A DNA stretch of 64,000 nucleotides from Bradyrhizobium symbiodeficiens (GCF_002266465.3 NZ_CP029427.2:1056501-1120500); one strand, 5' to 3'; numbered from the stretch's first letter, positions 9,481-18,988 are shown. A program made the numbers and translations. Notes: a model not told the origin generated them from the letters alone.

Positions 9481-10284
9481 TTAGCGGAGGGGTTTATTGC
9501 GGCTGAAGAGAAGATAGAGCGCGCGGGGGTTGGTGGTCAAATAGCGCCAGAACAGGCGGCGCGGCTCGAGCAAGGTGCGCCAGGCCCATTCGAGTCCGAC
9601 CTTCTGCATCCATCGCGGCGCGCGGGAACGGCTGCCCGACAAAAAGTTGAACAGGCCGCCCGATGTCTTGATAACGCCAACATTGGTCAGGTGCGGCGTG
9701 AACTCCTCCACGAATGCCTGCTCGTTGGGCACGCCGAGCGCGACCCAAAGATAGTCCGGCGCCAGGGCGTTGATCTCCTCGACCTTGGCGCGCAGCGCCT
9801 CGCCTCTCAGATAGCCGTGGCTGTGTCCGACGATCTTGAGGTTCGGATACATCTTCTGGACGTTTTCGACGGCCACGATGTTTTCGACCTCGCTGGCGCC
9901 GAACAGGTAGAAGGTACGGCCGACCGCCTCCGCCTTGCGCGCGACGACGTGGAACAGGTCCGTGGTCGCGACGCGCTCGGGCAGGGGAAACCATGATTGC
10001 AACCTCGAGGCCGCCACCAGCGGCTGGCCGTCGGCGTTGATCAGGTCGGCGGCGCGGAACAGGCGCTCGGTCTGCGGCTCAGTCGAGCAGCGCGCCAGCA
10101 CCTCGCCATTGGCCGAGGTCAGAAACAACGGGCGGCCGATGCGATTGTCGGGATCGGTCGCCTCGATCATGAAATCGGCGGTCGCTTCCAGATCGATCGC
10201 GGCCATGCGAAGCCCGCCGACGGTGATGCGCGGCACGTCGACCGTTGCTGCCCGTCCATCGATGTTGACGCGACGCTCAAGCAT
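9481..10284 (-). CDS. WecG/TagA/CpsF family glycosyltransferase
   Basis: A 267-residue GT26-type enzyme. Typical features are LTSANGEVLARCS, the Asp-containing INADGQPLV near the middle of the N-terminal half, FYLFGASEVE, and the DYLWVALGVPNEQAF block, with an Arg-rich amphipathic C-terminus (RAPRWMQKVGLEWAWRTLLEPRRLFWRY) that probably docks on the membrane. Members transfer a sugar (for example ManNAc or ManNAcA) to a polyprenyl-linked intermediate. The start overlaps the end of the upstream Wzz-like gene by 8 bp, suggesting translational coupling. The donor sugar is not determinable. Confidence 0.93.
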   Translation of the reverse strand: MLERRVNIDGRAATVDVPRITVGGLRMAAIDLEATADFMIEATDPDNRIGRPLFLTSANGEVLARCSTEPQTERLFRAADLINADGQPLVAASRLQSWFPLPERVATTDLFHVVARKAEAVGRTFYLFGASEVENIVAVENVQKMYPNLKIVGHSHGYLRGEALRAKVEEINALAPDYLWVALGVPNEQAFVEEFTPHLTNVGVIKTSGGLFNFLSGSRSRAPRWMQKVGLEWAWRTLLEPRRLFWRYLTTNPRALYLLFSRNKPLR

Positions 10285-12646
10285 ATTGTCTGCCTCGCTG
10301 GCGCGTTTGGAGTGCCGGGGTGAGTTCGTCCAGCACGACGCCGACGAGTTTGCGCTCGGCGCGGCCCAGCGCGGTCAGGATTTCTTCCAGGCTGTCGTTG
10401 ATGTCGAGGCTGGTCGGCAGCACCGCCACCAGCGCGTCGGTGTCGTCGAGCAGCTTGCGGCCGCCGGCCGAGAGCGGCATCGCGGGGCCGTCGAGGATCA
10501 CGAGGTCATAGCCGCCTGCGGCGCGCGCCTGCGCAATCGCCTTGCGGATCGCGTCGGCGGCCTTGCCGGCGTCACTTTCGCCGACCGGCAGCACCGAAAT
10601 GCCGTTGACCGTCTTGATCTCGCGGGCGGCCTTGCTGCCGATCGGGAGCCAGCCGAGCCTGCTCGGCTCGCTCTTGCCGGGGCGGCTGACCTTGTTCGAG
10701 AGCGCGTGGGCCTGATGGTCAGTATCGATCATCAGCACGCGGGCGCCGTCGCGCGCCGCCGCAAGCGCGAAGTTCAGCGCGCTCACGCTGCGCCCGCTGG
10801 TCTCGCCTGCACCGACGATCGCGATGACCGGCATCGCCTTGTCGCCGGCGCGCCGGGCCGCGGCAGTGCGCATGTCGCGCCAGGTGTTGAGCAGCTTCGT
10901 CAGGGGAAAACCGGGCCGCAACGTCGGCCAGCCCAGCCGGGTGAGGTCGACGCCGCCGCCGGTGGCGAGAATGGCGCCTAACGTGTGGATGACGTCGGCC
11001 TCCTGGAGGCGCGCGATCAGTGGCTTTTCGATCAGGGGCTCTTCGACCATCGCAGGCTGCAGCGACGGCGCGACAAGTTCGGGCAGGTCCTGCGCCACTT
11101 CCGCAAGTCGAGAGACCTGGGCAGGCTGCGGCGCTTCCGGAGCCGGCAAAACCTCGGGAGTGCGCGTTCTTTCCGGCGCCGGCTTGCGCTCACGGTTGGC
11201 CGGTGCGGGCGCCGGCGCGCCGACGAGCAGCAGTTCGGCCGCGGCAAACCAGCTCGACGCCGCGAGCGCGCCGAAGATGAAGCCGATCATGGCGAACATG
11301 CTCATGGCGGGCGGGAACGAGCGCCGCTGCGGCACCGTCGCCTCGCCGATGATTCGGGCCGCCGACGTGTTCAGCGTCTCCTGCTCCTCGGTCTCGCGCG
11401 AGCGCTTGAGGAAGGATTGGTAGACGTCGCGGCTGGCATCGGCTTCGCGCTCGAGCTCGCGCAGGCGGACGGCGGCCTGGCTGAGCTGCAAGCTCTGCCG
11501 CTTCTGCGCTTCCATGGCCCGGTTGAGCGAGGCCTCGTAGTCGCGGGCGCGCGTCAGATCGTTCTTGGCGGACTGGGCGAAGCGGTCGATCTCCTCGCTG
11601 ATGGTGCGCTTGAGATCCTCGACCTGCTTCTCGGTCTGGCGCAGCGCCGGATGGCGCGGCCCGAGCTCGCCGGCCTGCTCGGCGTATTTCTTGCGCGCAT
11701 CGGCATATTGCGCGCGGAGGTTCGCGATCGTCGGCGATTGCAGCGCTTCCGGGATCGCGCCGGCATCGGCAGCGGTACGGCGGCTCGCCTCGATCTGGTC
11801 GAGCCGCGCCTGCGCATCCATCGTCGCCGCGCGGGCCGCGGAAAGCCGCTGGTTGCTGGCCGAGAGCTGCTGATCGCTGATCAGCGCGTCCTGGGTGCCG
11901 ACGAAATTGTTCTGGGCCTTGTAGGTGGCGAGCGTGGTCTCGGCATTGCGCAGCCGCTCGCGCAGCTCCTTGAGGCGGCCGGAGAGATCGTTGGTGGCGC
12001 GCCGTGCGGCCGAAGCCTGCGAGTTGCGGGATTCGGCGAGGTAGGCATTGGTCAGCGTGTTGGCGAGCATCGCCGCTTTCGCCGGATCCGTCGACCAGAC
12101 CTCGATGTCGACGATGAAGCTCTTCTCGGTCTTGCGGATCGTGATGTGCCGGTTCAGCGCCTCGAGCGCCGCAAGCTGCACTTCCTTGTTGTCCGCAGCG
12201 GAGGGCGCGCGAGGCTGCAGGCCGATCAGGCCGAGCAGCGACGACATCAGGCTCTGGCCGTCACCGCCGCCGCCGAATTCCGGGTCCTTGTCGAGAGCAG
12301 CCTGCTGGATCACCTTGAGCAGCACGCTGTTGGAGGTGATCAGCCGCGCCTGGCTCTCCACCACCATGGACATGCCGGAGACGTCCTGCGCGCGCGGTGT
12401 GAGCTCACGATCGACGAGTTGAAGCTCGCGCGGATCGACATAGAGCTGGGCGGTGGCGGTGTAGCGTGGCGTCAGGCTCTTGCCCACGGTGACGGCAAGC
12501 GTTGCGCCGAGCAGGGCAGCCGCGGCAATCGCGATCTTGCGCCGCCAGAGCAAATTGGCGAGCTCCAGAACGTTGAAACCGGCCTGAGACTTCTGTTGAG
12601 GGGGCTCGGGTCTCGCCCGATCTATCGGCTGACTATAGTCAAGCAT
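10277..12646 (-). CDS. Wzz/ExoP-like polysaccharide chain-length protein with degenerate kinase domain
   Basis: A 789-residue inner-membrane protein. Residues 1-30 are cytoplasmic; a first membrane helix lies at about 35-55, a long periplasmic coiled coil at about 195-410 (Wzz fold), and a second helix at about 440-470. A Pro-rich linker then leads to a CpsD/BY-kinase-like domain. The Walker A' (VLMIDTD) and Walker B (DLVILDGPA) strands are present, but the P-loop reads GAGETSGRS, with Arg replacing the invariant Lys, and the C-terminus has one Tyr instead of a Tyr cluster. It likely controls EPS length, perhaps without autokinase activity. First gene of the operon with the WecG-type enzyme and galE. 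Confidence 0.92.
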   Translation of the reverse strand: MLDYSQPIDRARPEPPQQKSQAGFNVLELANLLWRRKIAIAAAALLGATLAVTVGKSLTPRYTATAQLYVDPRELQLVDRELTPRAQDVSGMSMVVESQARLITSNSVLLKVIQQAALDKDPEFGGGGDGQSLMSSLLGLIGLQPRAPSAADNKEVQLAALEALNRHITIRKTEKSFIVDIEVWSTDPAKAAMLANTLTNAYLAESRNSQASAARRATNDLSGRLKELRERLRNAETTLATYKAQNNFVGTQDALISDQQLSASNQRLSAARAATMDAQARLDQIEASRRTAADAGAIPEALQSPTIANLRAQYADARKKYAEQAGELGPRHPALRQTEKQVEDLKRTISEEIDRFAQSAKNDLTRARDYEASLNRAMEAQKRQSLQLSQAAVRLRELEREADASRDVYQSFLKRSRETEEQETLNTSAARIIGEATVPQRRSFPPAMSMFAMIGFIFGALAASSWFAAAELLLVGAPAPAPANRERKPAPERTRTPEVLPAPEAPQPAQVSRLAEVAQDLPELVAPSLQPAMVEEPLIEKPLIARLQEADVIHTLGAILATGGGVDLTRLGWPTLRPGFPLTKLLNTWRDMRTAAARRAGDKAMPVIAIVGAGETSGRSVSALNFALAAARDGARVLMIDTDHQAHALSNKVSRPGKSEPSRLGWLPIGSKAAREIKTVNGISVLPVGESDAGKAADAIRKAIAQARAAGGYDLVILDGPAMPLSAGGRKLLDDTDALVAVLPTSLDINDSLEEILTALGRAERKLVGVVLDELTPALQTRQRGRQYA

Positions 12647-12937
12647 GATCCCCAGCTTTCATTCCAAATGCCGCAGGCTGAGGGGTCACTCTTCGCTCTA
12701 CGCCATGCACCCGGGATATAGGTGCCCAATCAACGCAACAGGGAAAATTAACCATACTCATTGAGGGACTATTCAACGAAATGGCAAACAAAGCGTTTAA
12801 GCGCTCGTCACTCCGCGGTGCGTCCTCGTGACGCCGGCGATGCCGGGGCTGCCGGGAGATTAACGGTTCGTTACCACGCACGGCATGGCCGCGAGGCTCC
12901 GCCTGTTCTGCAACGAGCCGCGCGCGCGTCATGATGC
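12647..12937. promoter_or_regulatory. Intergenic region, promoter side of the Wzz-wecG-galE operon
   Basis: About 290 bp without a convincing gene, more AT-rich near 12735-12800 than its flanks. It contains the perfect dyad TAACG-GTT-CGTTA at 12861-12873. It must hold the minus-strand operon promoter and the end of the methyltransferase gene. The small minus-strand frame here (12639-12932) lacks a ribosome site and was not called. Confidence 0.35.
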
Positions 12938-13738
12938 TCAGCTTTTCCGCAGGATGACGTGATAGTCGCCGCGCCGGACGTCGGTCCCACGCGACAGCAT
13001 GGTATTCAGCACGGCCGCGCCGGCGTCCACGAGCGCCGCGAACAGCGGCTTGCGCCGGCGCATCTCGGGATAGCGCGGGCTCTCGACCTCACGGCGGTAG
13101 ATCATCTCCAGCCCGTTGGCGGTCGCGAAGGCTTCGAGCCGGGGCAGCGTCACCAGCGGATGGAAGAAGGTCGGAAACGGCGGCTCGCCGGGCAGGCCGG
13201 CATCCTTGATGCCGCGGATGTGCCGGTAGAACCAGACGTGAAACCAGTGCGGCGAATATTTGGTGACGATGCCGGACAGCGAGCGGGGATTGGGCGCGCC
13301 GATCAGGATCAGCCCGCCGCGCTTGAGCGCATCGCGAAAGTTCAGCAGCGCGGCGTCGACATGGGGCAGATGCTCGATCACGTTGTAGCAGATCACGAGG
13401 TCGAAGGTCTCGCGGGCGAAACGGTAGGTCTGCACGTCGCCGAGGATCGCCTCATCCGCGTAGGTGTTGTTGCGGACCTGGTCTTCGTCGATGTCGACCA
13501 CGGTGACCTTGCTGCGGCCAGGCAATTCCGACGGCAGGACGCTGCAGGAGCCGCCGCCGGCTTCATAGATGGCGAGCTGGCCTTGCGGCAGTTCGCGCCG
13601 CAGCACGTCGTGAACGGCGAGCAGGCTGTCGCGCGCTTCGCCGGGGACGAGATCGTGAAGCGCCTGGACGGGTGCGGCGGCCGCGGGGATCCGGATCGCC
13701 GTGGCTGTCGCAAAATCGATCGTGGCTGGCTTGTTCAT
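12938..13738 (-). CDS. Class I SAM-dependent methyltransferase
   Basis: A 266-residue protein with a Rossmann methyltransferase core. Motif I is YEAGGGSCSVLP (about 58-69), the acidic end of strand 2 is VTVVDIDEDQ, motif IV is FDLVICYNVIEHLPH, and then LKRGGLILIGAPN. The ICYNVIEHLPH block is typical of methyltransferase group 11 and of enzymes acting on sugars or small molecules. Its setting within an EPS region suggests methylation of a sugar or glycolipid, but the substrate is inferred only from context. Transcribed away from the GT2 gene at 14134. Confidence 0.88.
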   Translation of the reverse strand: MNKPATIDFATATAIRIPAAAAPVQALHDLVPGEARDSLLAVHDVLRRELPQGQLAIYEAGGGSCSVLPSELPGRSKVTVVDIDEDQVRNNTYADEAILGDVQTYRFARETFDLVICYNVIEHLPHVDAALLNFRDALKRGGLILIGAPNPRSLSGIVTKYSPHWFHVWFYRHIRGIKDAGLPGEPPFPTFFHPLVTLPRLEAFATANGLEMIYRREVESPRYPEMRRRKPLFAALVDAGAAVLNTMLSRGTDVRRGDYHVILRKS

Positions 13739-14133
13739 ATTTTCTGACCGCGCTTGTTCTATTCAAATTTACAGGAAAAAACTCGCGTGCCCGAAGAGCA
13801 AATCCGATGCCGCGACGTCCCACCGGTTGCAGTGCTTACGGTCGGGTTAATGCGCATGGGCATTAACTACGGCATTGTTCATGTTGGGTCTTCATGGGCG
13901 CATGGACCGCGAATTGCAGTACCACGCGCACATGGTTTCGCAGGAGAAACAGGCGAAAGCGGTTAAGCGCATGATGTTTCCCTGGGACGGCCGGGAAACC
14001 GGCGCGAGCTCTGGGCAAGCGCCATCGACAGGCCGTTCATTCCGGGACGAATCTGTCCCGCGGCGGTGTGCCGTCACGGGAATGCGTAATTGAAGCAGGG
14101 CTTTTTCAACATATCTCGGACATTGAGAACGTC
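13739..14133. other. Divergent regulatory gap in the EPS region
   Basis: A 395-bp gap between the methyltransferase (minus) and the GT2 gene (plus). It holds a 22-bp palindrome at 13846-13867 and a second inverted repeat, GTTTCCC (13976-13982) with GGGAAAC (13993-13999). No coding frame with a ribosome site was found. It probably carries both divergent promoters. Confidence 0.4.
13846..13867. promoter_or_regulatory. 22-bp palindrome GTTAATGC-N6-GCATTAAC
   Basis: Perfect 8-bp arms (13846-13853 and 13860-13867) around the spacer GCATGG, lying about 110 bp upstream of the methyltransferase start and about 270 bp upstream of the GT2 start. The symmetry and AT-rich arms resemble a dimeric repressor site. 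The cognate regulator is unknown. Confidence 0.45.
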
Positions 14134-15162
14134 ATGACATTGATCCCGACAGACCTGTCCGCCACGCGTATCTCGGATGCCGTGCGCGATCCCAACCGGG
14201 AGATCGTGGCGAGCTCCGGGGTCATCGACCTGTCGGTCGGTATCGTGGTCTGCATTCCCTGTTTCCGCCGTCCTCAGCATCTGCGGCTGACGCTGGAATC
14301 GCTGGCGAACCAGCGGACTCCGCGTTCCTTCGCCGTCGTCATGGTCGAGAACGATGCCGCGCAGCGCGAGAGCGCGCCGGTTGCCGCGGAGTTTCTGGCT
14401 GCCGGCAGGCTGCAGGGCGTCTGCCTCGTTGAGAAGCGGCAGGGCAATTGCCAGGCGATCAACGCCGCATTCGAGACGGCGCAGGCGCTGTTTCCTGCCG
14501 CGACCCGCTTCCTGATGATCGACGACGACGAGATCGCATCGAGCGACTGGCTCGAGCTGATGGTTCGCACCGCGGAGGCGACCGGCGCCGACGTGGTCGG
14601 CGGTCCGGTGCTGCCTGACTTCGACGACGACAGCAAGCCCTGGCTGTCGCGTCATCCCGCCTTCTGTCCCGCCTACGACTATTCCGGCGCTGTGCCGCTG
14701 ATCTATGGCTGCGGCAATTGTCTGATCACGCGGTCCGCCTTCGAGCGGTTCGATCGTCCCGCCTTCGACCTGCGCTTCAATTTCCTCGGCGGCGGCGATT
14801 GCGATTTCTTCGTGCGGTGCCGCGATGCCGGCATGGTCTTTCACTGGACGGCGGAGGCGGTCATCACCGAGACCGTGCCGCAGGGCCGCACCAGCCTCGG
14901 CTGGATCGCCAAGCGCGGCCTGCGCATCGGGGCGATCAATTATCGTGTGCAGTACAAGGCCGCGCAGAGCGCATCGGCGCGCGCGCGAGTGTTCGTGCGG
15001 ATGCTCGGGCGGTTGCCGCTCTCGCTGGTTCGTTCCGCAGGTCTGTTGACGTCGTCGAAGGCCGTCGTGGCGATGCATCCCGTGATGGTCGCGCTCGGCT
15101 CCATGCTTGCGGCGTTCGGGATCGAGCCGAAGCCCTATGAGGCCTCGAAGATCGTGTCGTGA
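14134..15162 (+). CDS. Glycosyltransferase family 2
   Basis: About 342 residues from the ATG at 14134, which follows GAGAA; an upstream in-frame ATG at 14068 would add a non-conserved 22-residue leader. The GT-A fold begins at VGIVVCIPCFRRPQHLRLTLESL, the metal and nucleotide-sugar site is RFLMIDDDE, and the acceptor-side block is FNFLGGGDCDFFVRCRDAG. A C-terminal hydrophobic or amphipathic stretch suggests membrane association. It sits in the EPS cluster and ends 3 bp before the convergent GT2 gene at 15166. Sugar specificity cannot be read from sequence. Confidence 0.9.
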   Translation: MTLIPTDLSATRISDAVRDPNREIVASSGVIDLSVGIVVCIPCFRRPQHLRLTLESLANQRTPRSFAVVMVENDAAQRESAPVAAEFLAAGRLQGVCLVEKRQGNCQAINAAFETAQALFPAATRFLMIDDDEIASSDWLELMVRTAEATGADVVGGPVLPDFDDDSKPWLSRHPAFCPAYDYSGAVPLIYGCGNCLITRSAFERFDRPAFDLRFNFLGGGDCDFFVRCRDAGMVFHWTAEAVITETVPQGRTSLGWIAKRGLRIGAINYRVQYKAAQSASARARVFVRMLGRLPLSLVRSAGLLTSSKAVVAMHPVMVALGSMLAAFGIEPKPYEASKIVS

Positions 15163-15165
15163 CGA

Positions 15166-16155
15166 TCAGATGCCGAAGCGGGCGAGGGCGGTCCTGGCCG
15201 CGGCGCGCGGCAACGCCTTGAGCGAGCGCCGGCCGACCATTCCGAGATAGAAAAACGCCTGGCGATATCGGCCGAAGCGAACCGCCTGCATCGCCGAATA
15301 GGTGATGAGATGAAGTTCGGCGGCGAGGCGCAGTCCGACCGCCGTGCCCTCGGGCAGGCGTGCCAGGATCAGTCCGTCGTCGAACACCCGCGCGATGGCA
15401 GGGAAGAAATCCTTCGGCGTCCGAACCGCGGCGTTCATGGTGTTGGCGGTGTGCAGACGATAATCGAGCAGCAGTTTTGGCGCGAACTCGAATTCGCCGA
15501 TCGCCGCCAGACGACACCAGCAATGCCAATCCTCGCAATATCTCAAGGACGTATCGAAGCCGCCGATGGCCCGGAAAGCTTCGGTGCGTGCGAGCGCGAT
15601 GCCGCCATTGACGATGAAATTGCCGGCGGCGAGCCGCGTCAGCACGTCGCCGGACGGCTTCCGGCGCCCCTTCAGCAGGCCGCGCCGGCCGATCTGATGT
15701 CCCTCGCTGTCGATCGTGTTGTAATCGCCATAGACGAGCACCGCCCGCGGAGCCCCGCGTGCCGCCGCCAGCAGCGCCTCCACTGCGCCGGGGCGAAGGC
15801 GGTCGTCGGCATCGAGGAAGAGCAGCCAGTCGCAGCGGGCATATCGCGCACCGAGATTGCGCGCTGCCGACACGCCGGCGGAATCATTGGTGATCAGGCG
15901 CAGCCGCGGATCGCGAATGCCGCGGACGATGGCGGTGGTGTAGTCGGTCGAGCCGTCGTCCACGACGATCACTTCACCCACCTCGCCTTGCGCCAGTGCG
16001 CTGGCGATGGCTTCGCCGACATAGGCCGCAACGTTCTTGGCGGGAATGACGACGGACACCGACCAGGTCGAGCTCGACAGCGGCTGGCGAACCGCCGGAA
16101 CCAAGCGTGTGGTGGCCGGCAAATCGAGAACGTCTTCGGCGGTGATCTGAGCCAC
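15166..16155 (-). CDS. Glycosyltransferase family 2
   Basis: A 329-residue GT-A enzyme starting with GTG at 16155. The motifs are VSVVIPAKNVAAYVGEAIASAL, EVIVVDDGSTDYT and the metal-binding DWLLFLDADDRLRPGAVE, followed by GGFDTSLRYCEDWHCWCRLA, the ED(Y/W)-type catalytic block. The C-terminal third is basic. It is convergent with the upstream GT2 gene with only 3 bp between stop codons, and divergent from the glycosyltransferase gene at 16392. It is expected to add one sugar to the polyprenyl-linked EPS repeat unit. Confidence 0.9.
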   Translation of the reverse strand: MAQITAEDVLDLPATTRLVPAVRQPLSSSTWSVSVVIPAKNVAAYVGEAIASALAQGEVGEVIVVDDGSTDYTTAIVRGIRDPRLRLITNDSAGVSAARNLGARYARCDWLLFLDADDRLRPGAVEALLAAARGAPRAVLVYGDYNTIDSEGHQIGRRGLLKGRRKPSGDVLTRLAAGNFIVNGGIALARTEAFRAIGGFDTSLRYCEDWHCWCRLAAIGEFEFAPKLLLDYRLHTANTMNAAVRTPKDFFPAIARVFDDGLILARLPEGTAVGLRLAAELHLITYSAMQAVRFGRYRQAFFYLGMVGRRSLKALPRAAARTALARFGI

Positions 16156-16391
16156 GGCTCGCCTTTAAGAGTCTGTTAACCAGGTCGCATGCGACTGAAC
16201 GGATGATGCGATCGATCGCAACATGGGCATGCCCGCGAATGATACTCGCATTACAGTCGGATCGTTGACGGGATCGGGTGCGCGGCGCGGGTTTCGTCAG
16301 TTAGCGTTAAGCCGCTGGCATTAAGCCTGAGGTAAATTTGGGGGAGTGCGGCAGCCGGTCCCATGCGAGAATGCGCACTAGGCTGCCGCGG

Positions 16392-17501
16392 ATGGATCCA
16401 GTGCCCGCTAAGACGTTCGAACACGACCCCGATGCGATGATCCTCAACCTCTTCTACGAGGACAAGGATGACCGCTGGTTTCCCGGCGACCGGCATCTGC
16501 GGCGCATGGCGCGCCGCATGCTGATGGGCGAGCCGCGCATGAGTGGCCAGCTTCGCGTGTTCCTCAATCTCTGTGCGGGACTCGACCGGCTCGGCATCCG
16601 CTACCGCGTCAACGACTACGGCTACATCGCGCAGCATCCCGAAGAGCTCGCCTGCATCATCGGCCGCACCTTCCTGCTCGAAAAGTTCGCGTGGAAGAAC
16701 CCGATTCTGCTCGGCGTCGCCGCCCACAATCATCCGCTCGACGACCCCGATCTGTTCAAGCGCCTGCCGGTGAAGAAGGTCGTGGTGCCCGGCCCCTGGT
16801 ATGTCGACATGTACCGGCCGTATTGGCCCGAGACGGAGGCATGGCCGGTCGGCATCGACACCGATCTGTGGGCGCCGTCGGCGCAAGCGCAAAAGACGAT
16901 CGACGTGCTGGTCTACGACAAGGTCCACTGGGACCGCGAGCGCTATGCGCCGGAGTTGATCGAACCCGTCCGCGCCCGTCTGCGCCAAGAGGGCCGCTCG
17001 TTCACGGAGCTGCGCTATGGCAGCTACAAGGAAGAAGATTATCAGGAAGCGCTGGCGCGTTCGCGCGCGATGATCTTCCTGTGCCAGAACGAGAGCCAGG
17101 GCATCGCCTATCAGCAGGCCTTGTCGTGCGGCGTGCCTGTTTTCGCCTGGGATCCGGGCGGCCCATGGCGGGACCCCGATTACTATCCGCACCGCGTACA
17201 GTTCGCGCCGGTGTCGTCGGTGCCATATTGGGATGAGCGTTGCGGCGCCAAGTTCGTCGACGTCGCGGGCTTCGAGGCGGGTTGGCAAAATTTCTGGGGA
17301 GGATGTGCCGCGGACGCGTTCGATCCGCGCGGTTACGTTCTGGGCAGTCTCACGTTGGAGCAACGGGCGCTGCAATATTACGAGATCGCGCGCAGCATCG
17401 TGCGGCAGCCGGCGGCGCAGACGTCCGAAGGGCCTGGCGACGGACTCTCAACGGGGCTGAGCCCGGACCTGGAGCTTCCCCGGCGTCACCAGGTGTCTTG
17501 A
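16392..17501 (+). CDS. GT-B type glycosyltransferase
   Basis: About 369 residues from the ATG at 16392; ATG 16437 (MILNLFYEDKDDRWFPGD) is an alternative start. The C-terminal half has the GT-B signature: VPGPWYVDMYRPYWP, VGIDTDLWAP, then SRAMIFLCQNESQGIAYQQALSCGVPVFAWDPGG, the donor-binding region with the E-x7-E-like spacing of GT1/GT4 enzymes. The N-terminal half handles the acceptor. Its stop is 3 bp before the GTG of the O-antigen-ligase-like gene, so the two are probably co-transcribed. Donor and acceptor are unknown. Confidence 0.82.
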   Translation: MDPVPAKTFEHDPDAMILNLFYEDKDDRWFPGDRHLRRMARRMLMGEPRMSGQLRVFLNLCAGLDRLGIRYRVNDYGYIAQHPEELACIIGRTFLLEKFAWKNPILLGVAAHNHPLDDPDLFKRLPVKKVVVPGPWYVDMYRPYWPETEAWPVGIDTDLWAPSAQAQKTIDVLVYDKVHWDRERYAPELIEPVRARLRQEGRSFTELRYGSYKEEDYQEALARSRAMIFLCQNESQGIAYQQALSCGVPVFAWDPGGPWRDPDYYPHRVQFAPVSSVPYWDERCGAKFVDVAGFEAGWQNFWGGCAADAFDPRGYVLGSLTLEQRALQYYEIARSIVRQPAAQTSEGPGDGLSTGLSPDLELPRRHQVS

Positions 17502-17504
17502 GCC

Positions 17505-18869
17505 GTGGATCGCAGCATGGACCGCAGCGCCGCCGACATCACTGATCTCGATACCCGTTCGTTGGCCCGTGCCCTGCGCGATGGCCTGGCGGAGCTGAAT
17601 GCCGTGCAGGCGGCGCGCTGCCTCGTCGCCGTCGCAGCGCTGCTGCTGGTGCTGGTAACTCTCGATCCCTTCCCGGACCTGCGCAATCCCGATGTCACCG
17701 CCGTCGTCGGCGGGCGAATGGCGCTGACTTATGTTGCCTGGGGGCTGCTCGCCGCGGTCGCGGTGCTGCTCGTCGCCACCACGGATGCGCCCGCGCTGAA
17801 GACGCTGGTGACACCGCTTCACCTCTGCCTCGTGGGCTGGCTGGTGATCGACATCGCCCTCTCCGAAAGCCGCGGCGTCTCGATCCAGCGCTTCGTGCTC
17901 GCGGCCAGCATAACGTCGCTTGCCGTCCTGCTGCCATTGCTGCCGCCGACGCAGCGCAGCTTCAATTGGTGCCTGGGCGGAGCTGCGCTGGTGCTGCTCG
18001 CGCTGTGCTATCTCGGCGTCTTCCTCGCGCCGCACTATTCGATCCACACCGCGCTCGATATCGGCGAGCCACAGCTTGCCGGCGACTGGCGCGGCAGTTT
18101 CGGCCATAAGAATATCGCCTCGCCCGTGATGACCATCCTGGTCTATGTCGGGATCTACCTGACCGCCGTCGGCTCGTTCGTGATGGGACCCGCGATCGCC
18201 GCGCTGGCCGGCATCTTCCTGATCTTCACCGGCGGCAAGACCTCGTCGGTGCTGTGCCTTGCGGTTTACGCGCTGGCGTCGCTGGTCTATGTCACCCCCA
18301 GCCTGTGGCTCAAGCGGATCATCTGCTTCGTGCCGCTGATCGTGATGAATTTGCTGACGGTCGGCAGTGTCTTGAGCCCGGCGTTGGGCGCGATGACGCG
18401 CCTGCTGCCGCTCGATCCGACCTTTACCGGCCGCTCCGCGATCTGGGAGTTTGCGCTGGCGGCCGTCGCCGAGAAACCGATCATCGGCCACGGCTACGCG
18501 GCCTTCTGGGACAACGTCACGGCGCGGCAGACCGCCCAAGGCGCCGAATGGGCGACCTCGGCGGCGCACAGCCACAACAGCTATCTCGACCTCGCCGTCA
18601 CCATCGGTCTGCCGGGACTGCTGCTCGTGATCCTCGTCTTCGTGCTCGCACCACTCGGCAATTTCCAGTCTGCACAGACTCACAGCCGCAGCGGCGCTTT
18701 GGGAAAGCTGTTCCTGACCATCTGGCTGTTCGGCCTGTATTACGGCGCGACCGAGACCTTCCTGCTCGAGCGGCAGAATCCGATCTGGTTCATGTTCGCG
18801 CTCGCGGTGGCCGGCCTGCATTTCCTCGCCAGGTTCCAATGCGTCGAGCAGATGAAGCCGGAGCGCTGA
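17505..18869 (+). CDS. O-antigen ligase family membrane protein (Wzy/WaaL-like)
   Basis: About 454 residues, starting at GTG 17505 (ATG 17517 also possible). Many hydrophobic segments are visible from about residue 40 to 440, consistent with 10-12 membrane helices. The large periplasmic loop contains DWRGSFGHKNIASPVM and, later, AAHSHNSYLDLAVTIGLPGL, where the R..GxxxHKN and HSHNxYL motifs match the Wzy_C/O-antigen ligase superfamily. It probably polymerises EPS repeat units or ligates a polysaccharide. It directly follows the GT-B gene. Confidence 0.88.
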   Translation: MDRSMDRSAADITDLDTRSLARALRDGLAELNAVQAARCLVAVAALLLVLVTLDPFPDLRNPDVTAVVGGRMALTYVAWGLLAAVAVLLVATTDAPALKTLVTPLHLCLVGWLVIDIALSESRGVSIQRFVLAASITSLAVLLPLLPPTQRSFNWCLGGAALVLLALCYLGVFLAPHYSIHTALDIGEPQLAGDWRGSFGHKNIASPVMTILVYVGIYLTAVGSFVMGPAIAALAGIFLIFTGGKTSSVLCLAVYALASLVYVTPSLWLKRIICFVPLIVMNLLTVGSVLSPALGAMTRLLPLDPTFTGRSAIWEFALAAVAEKPIIGHGYAAFWDNVTARQTAQGAEWATSAAHSHNSYLDLAVTIGLPGLLLVILVFVLAPLGNFQSAQTHSRSGALGKLFLTIWLFGLYYGATETFLLERQNPIWFMFALAVAGLHFLARFQCVEQMKPER

Positions 18870-18988
18870 CAGCTTGTCGCAGCCGGCGCGACGGTGGCAT
18901 TGGCTTAACGATTGAGCGGCTAGGTCTCTTGCGGAGTGCGACAAAACATAATCCATCTCGAAACGTTCCGTAATCGTATGCCCCGCAG

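Noticed and set aside
12639..12932. Small minus-strand frame upstream of the Wzz-like gene
   Set aside because: No ribosome site, low-complexity product and overlap with the promoter region.
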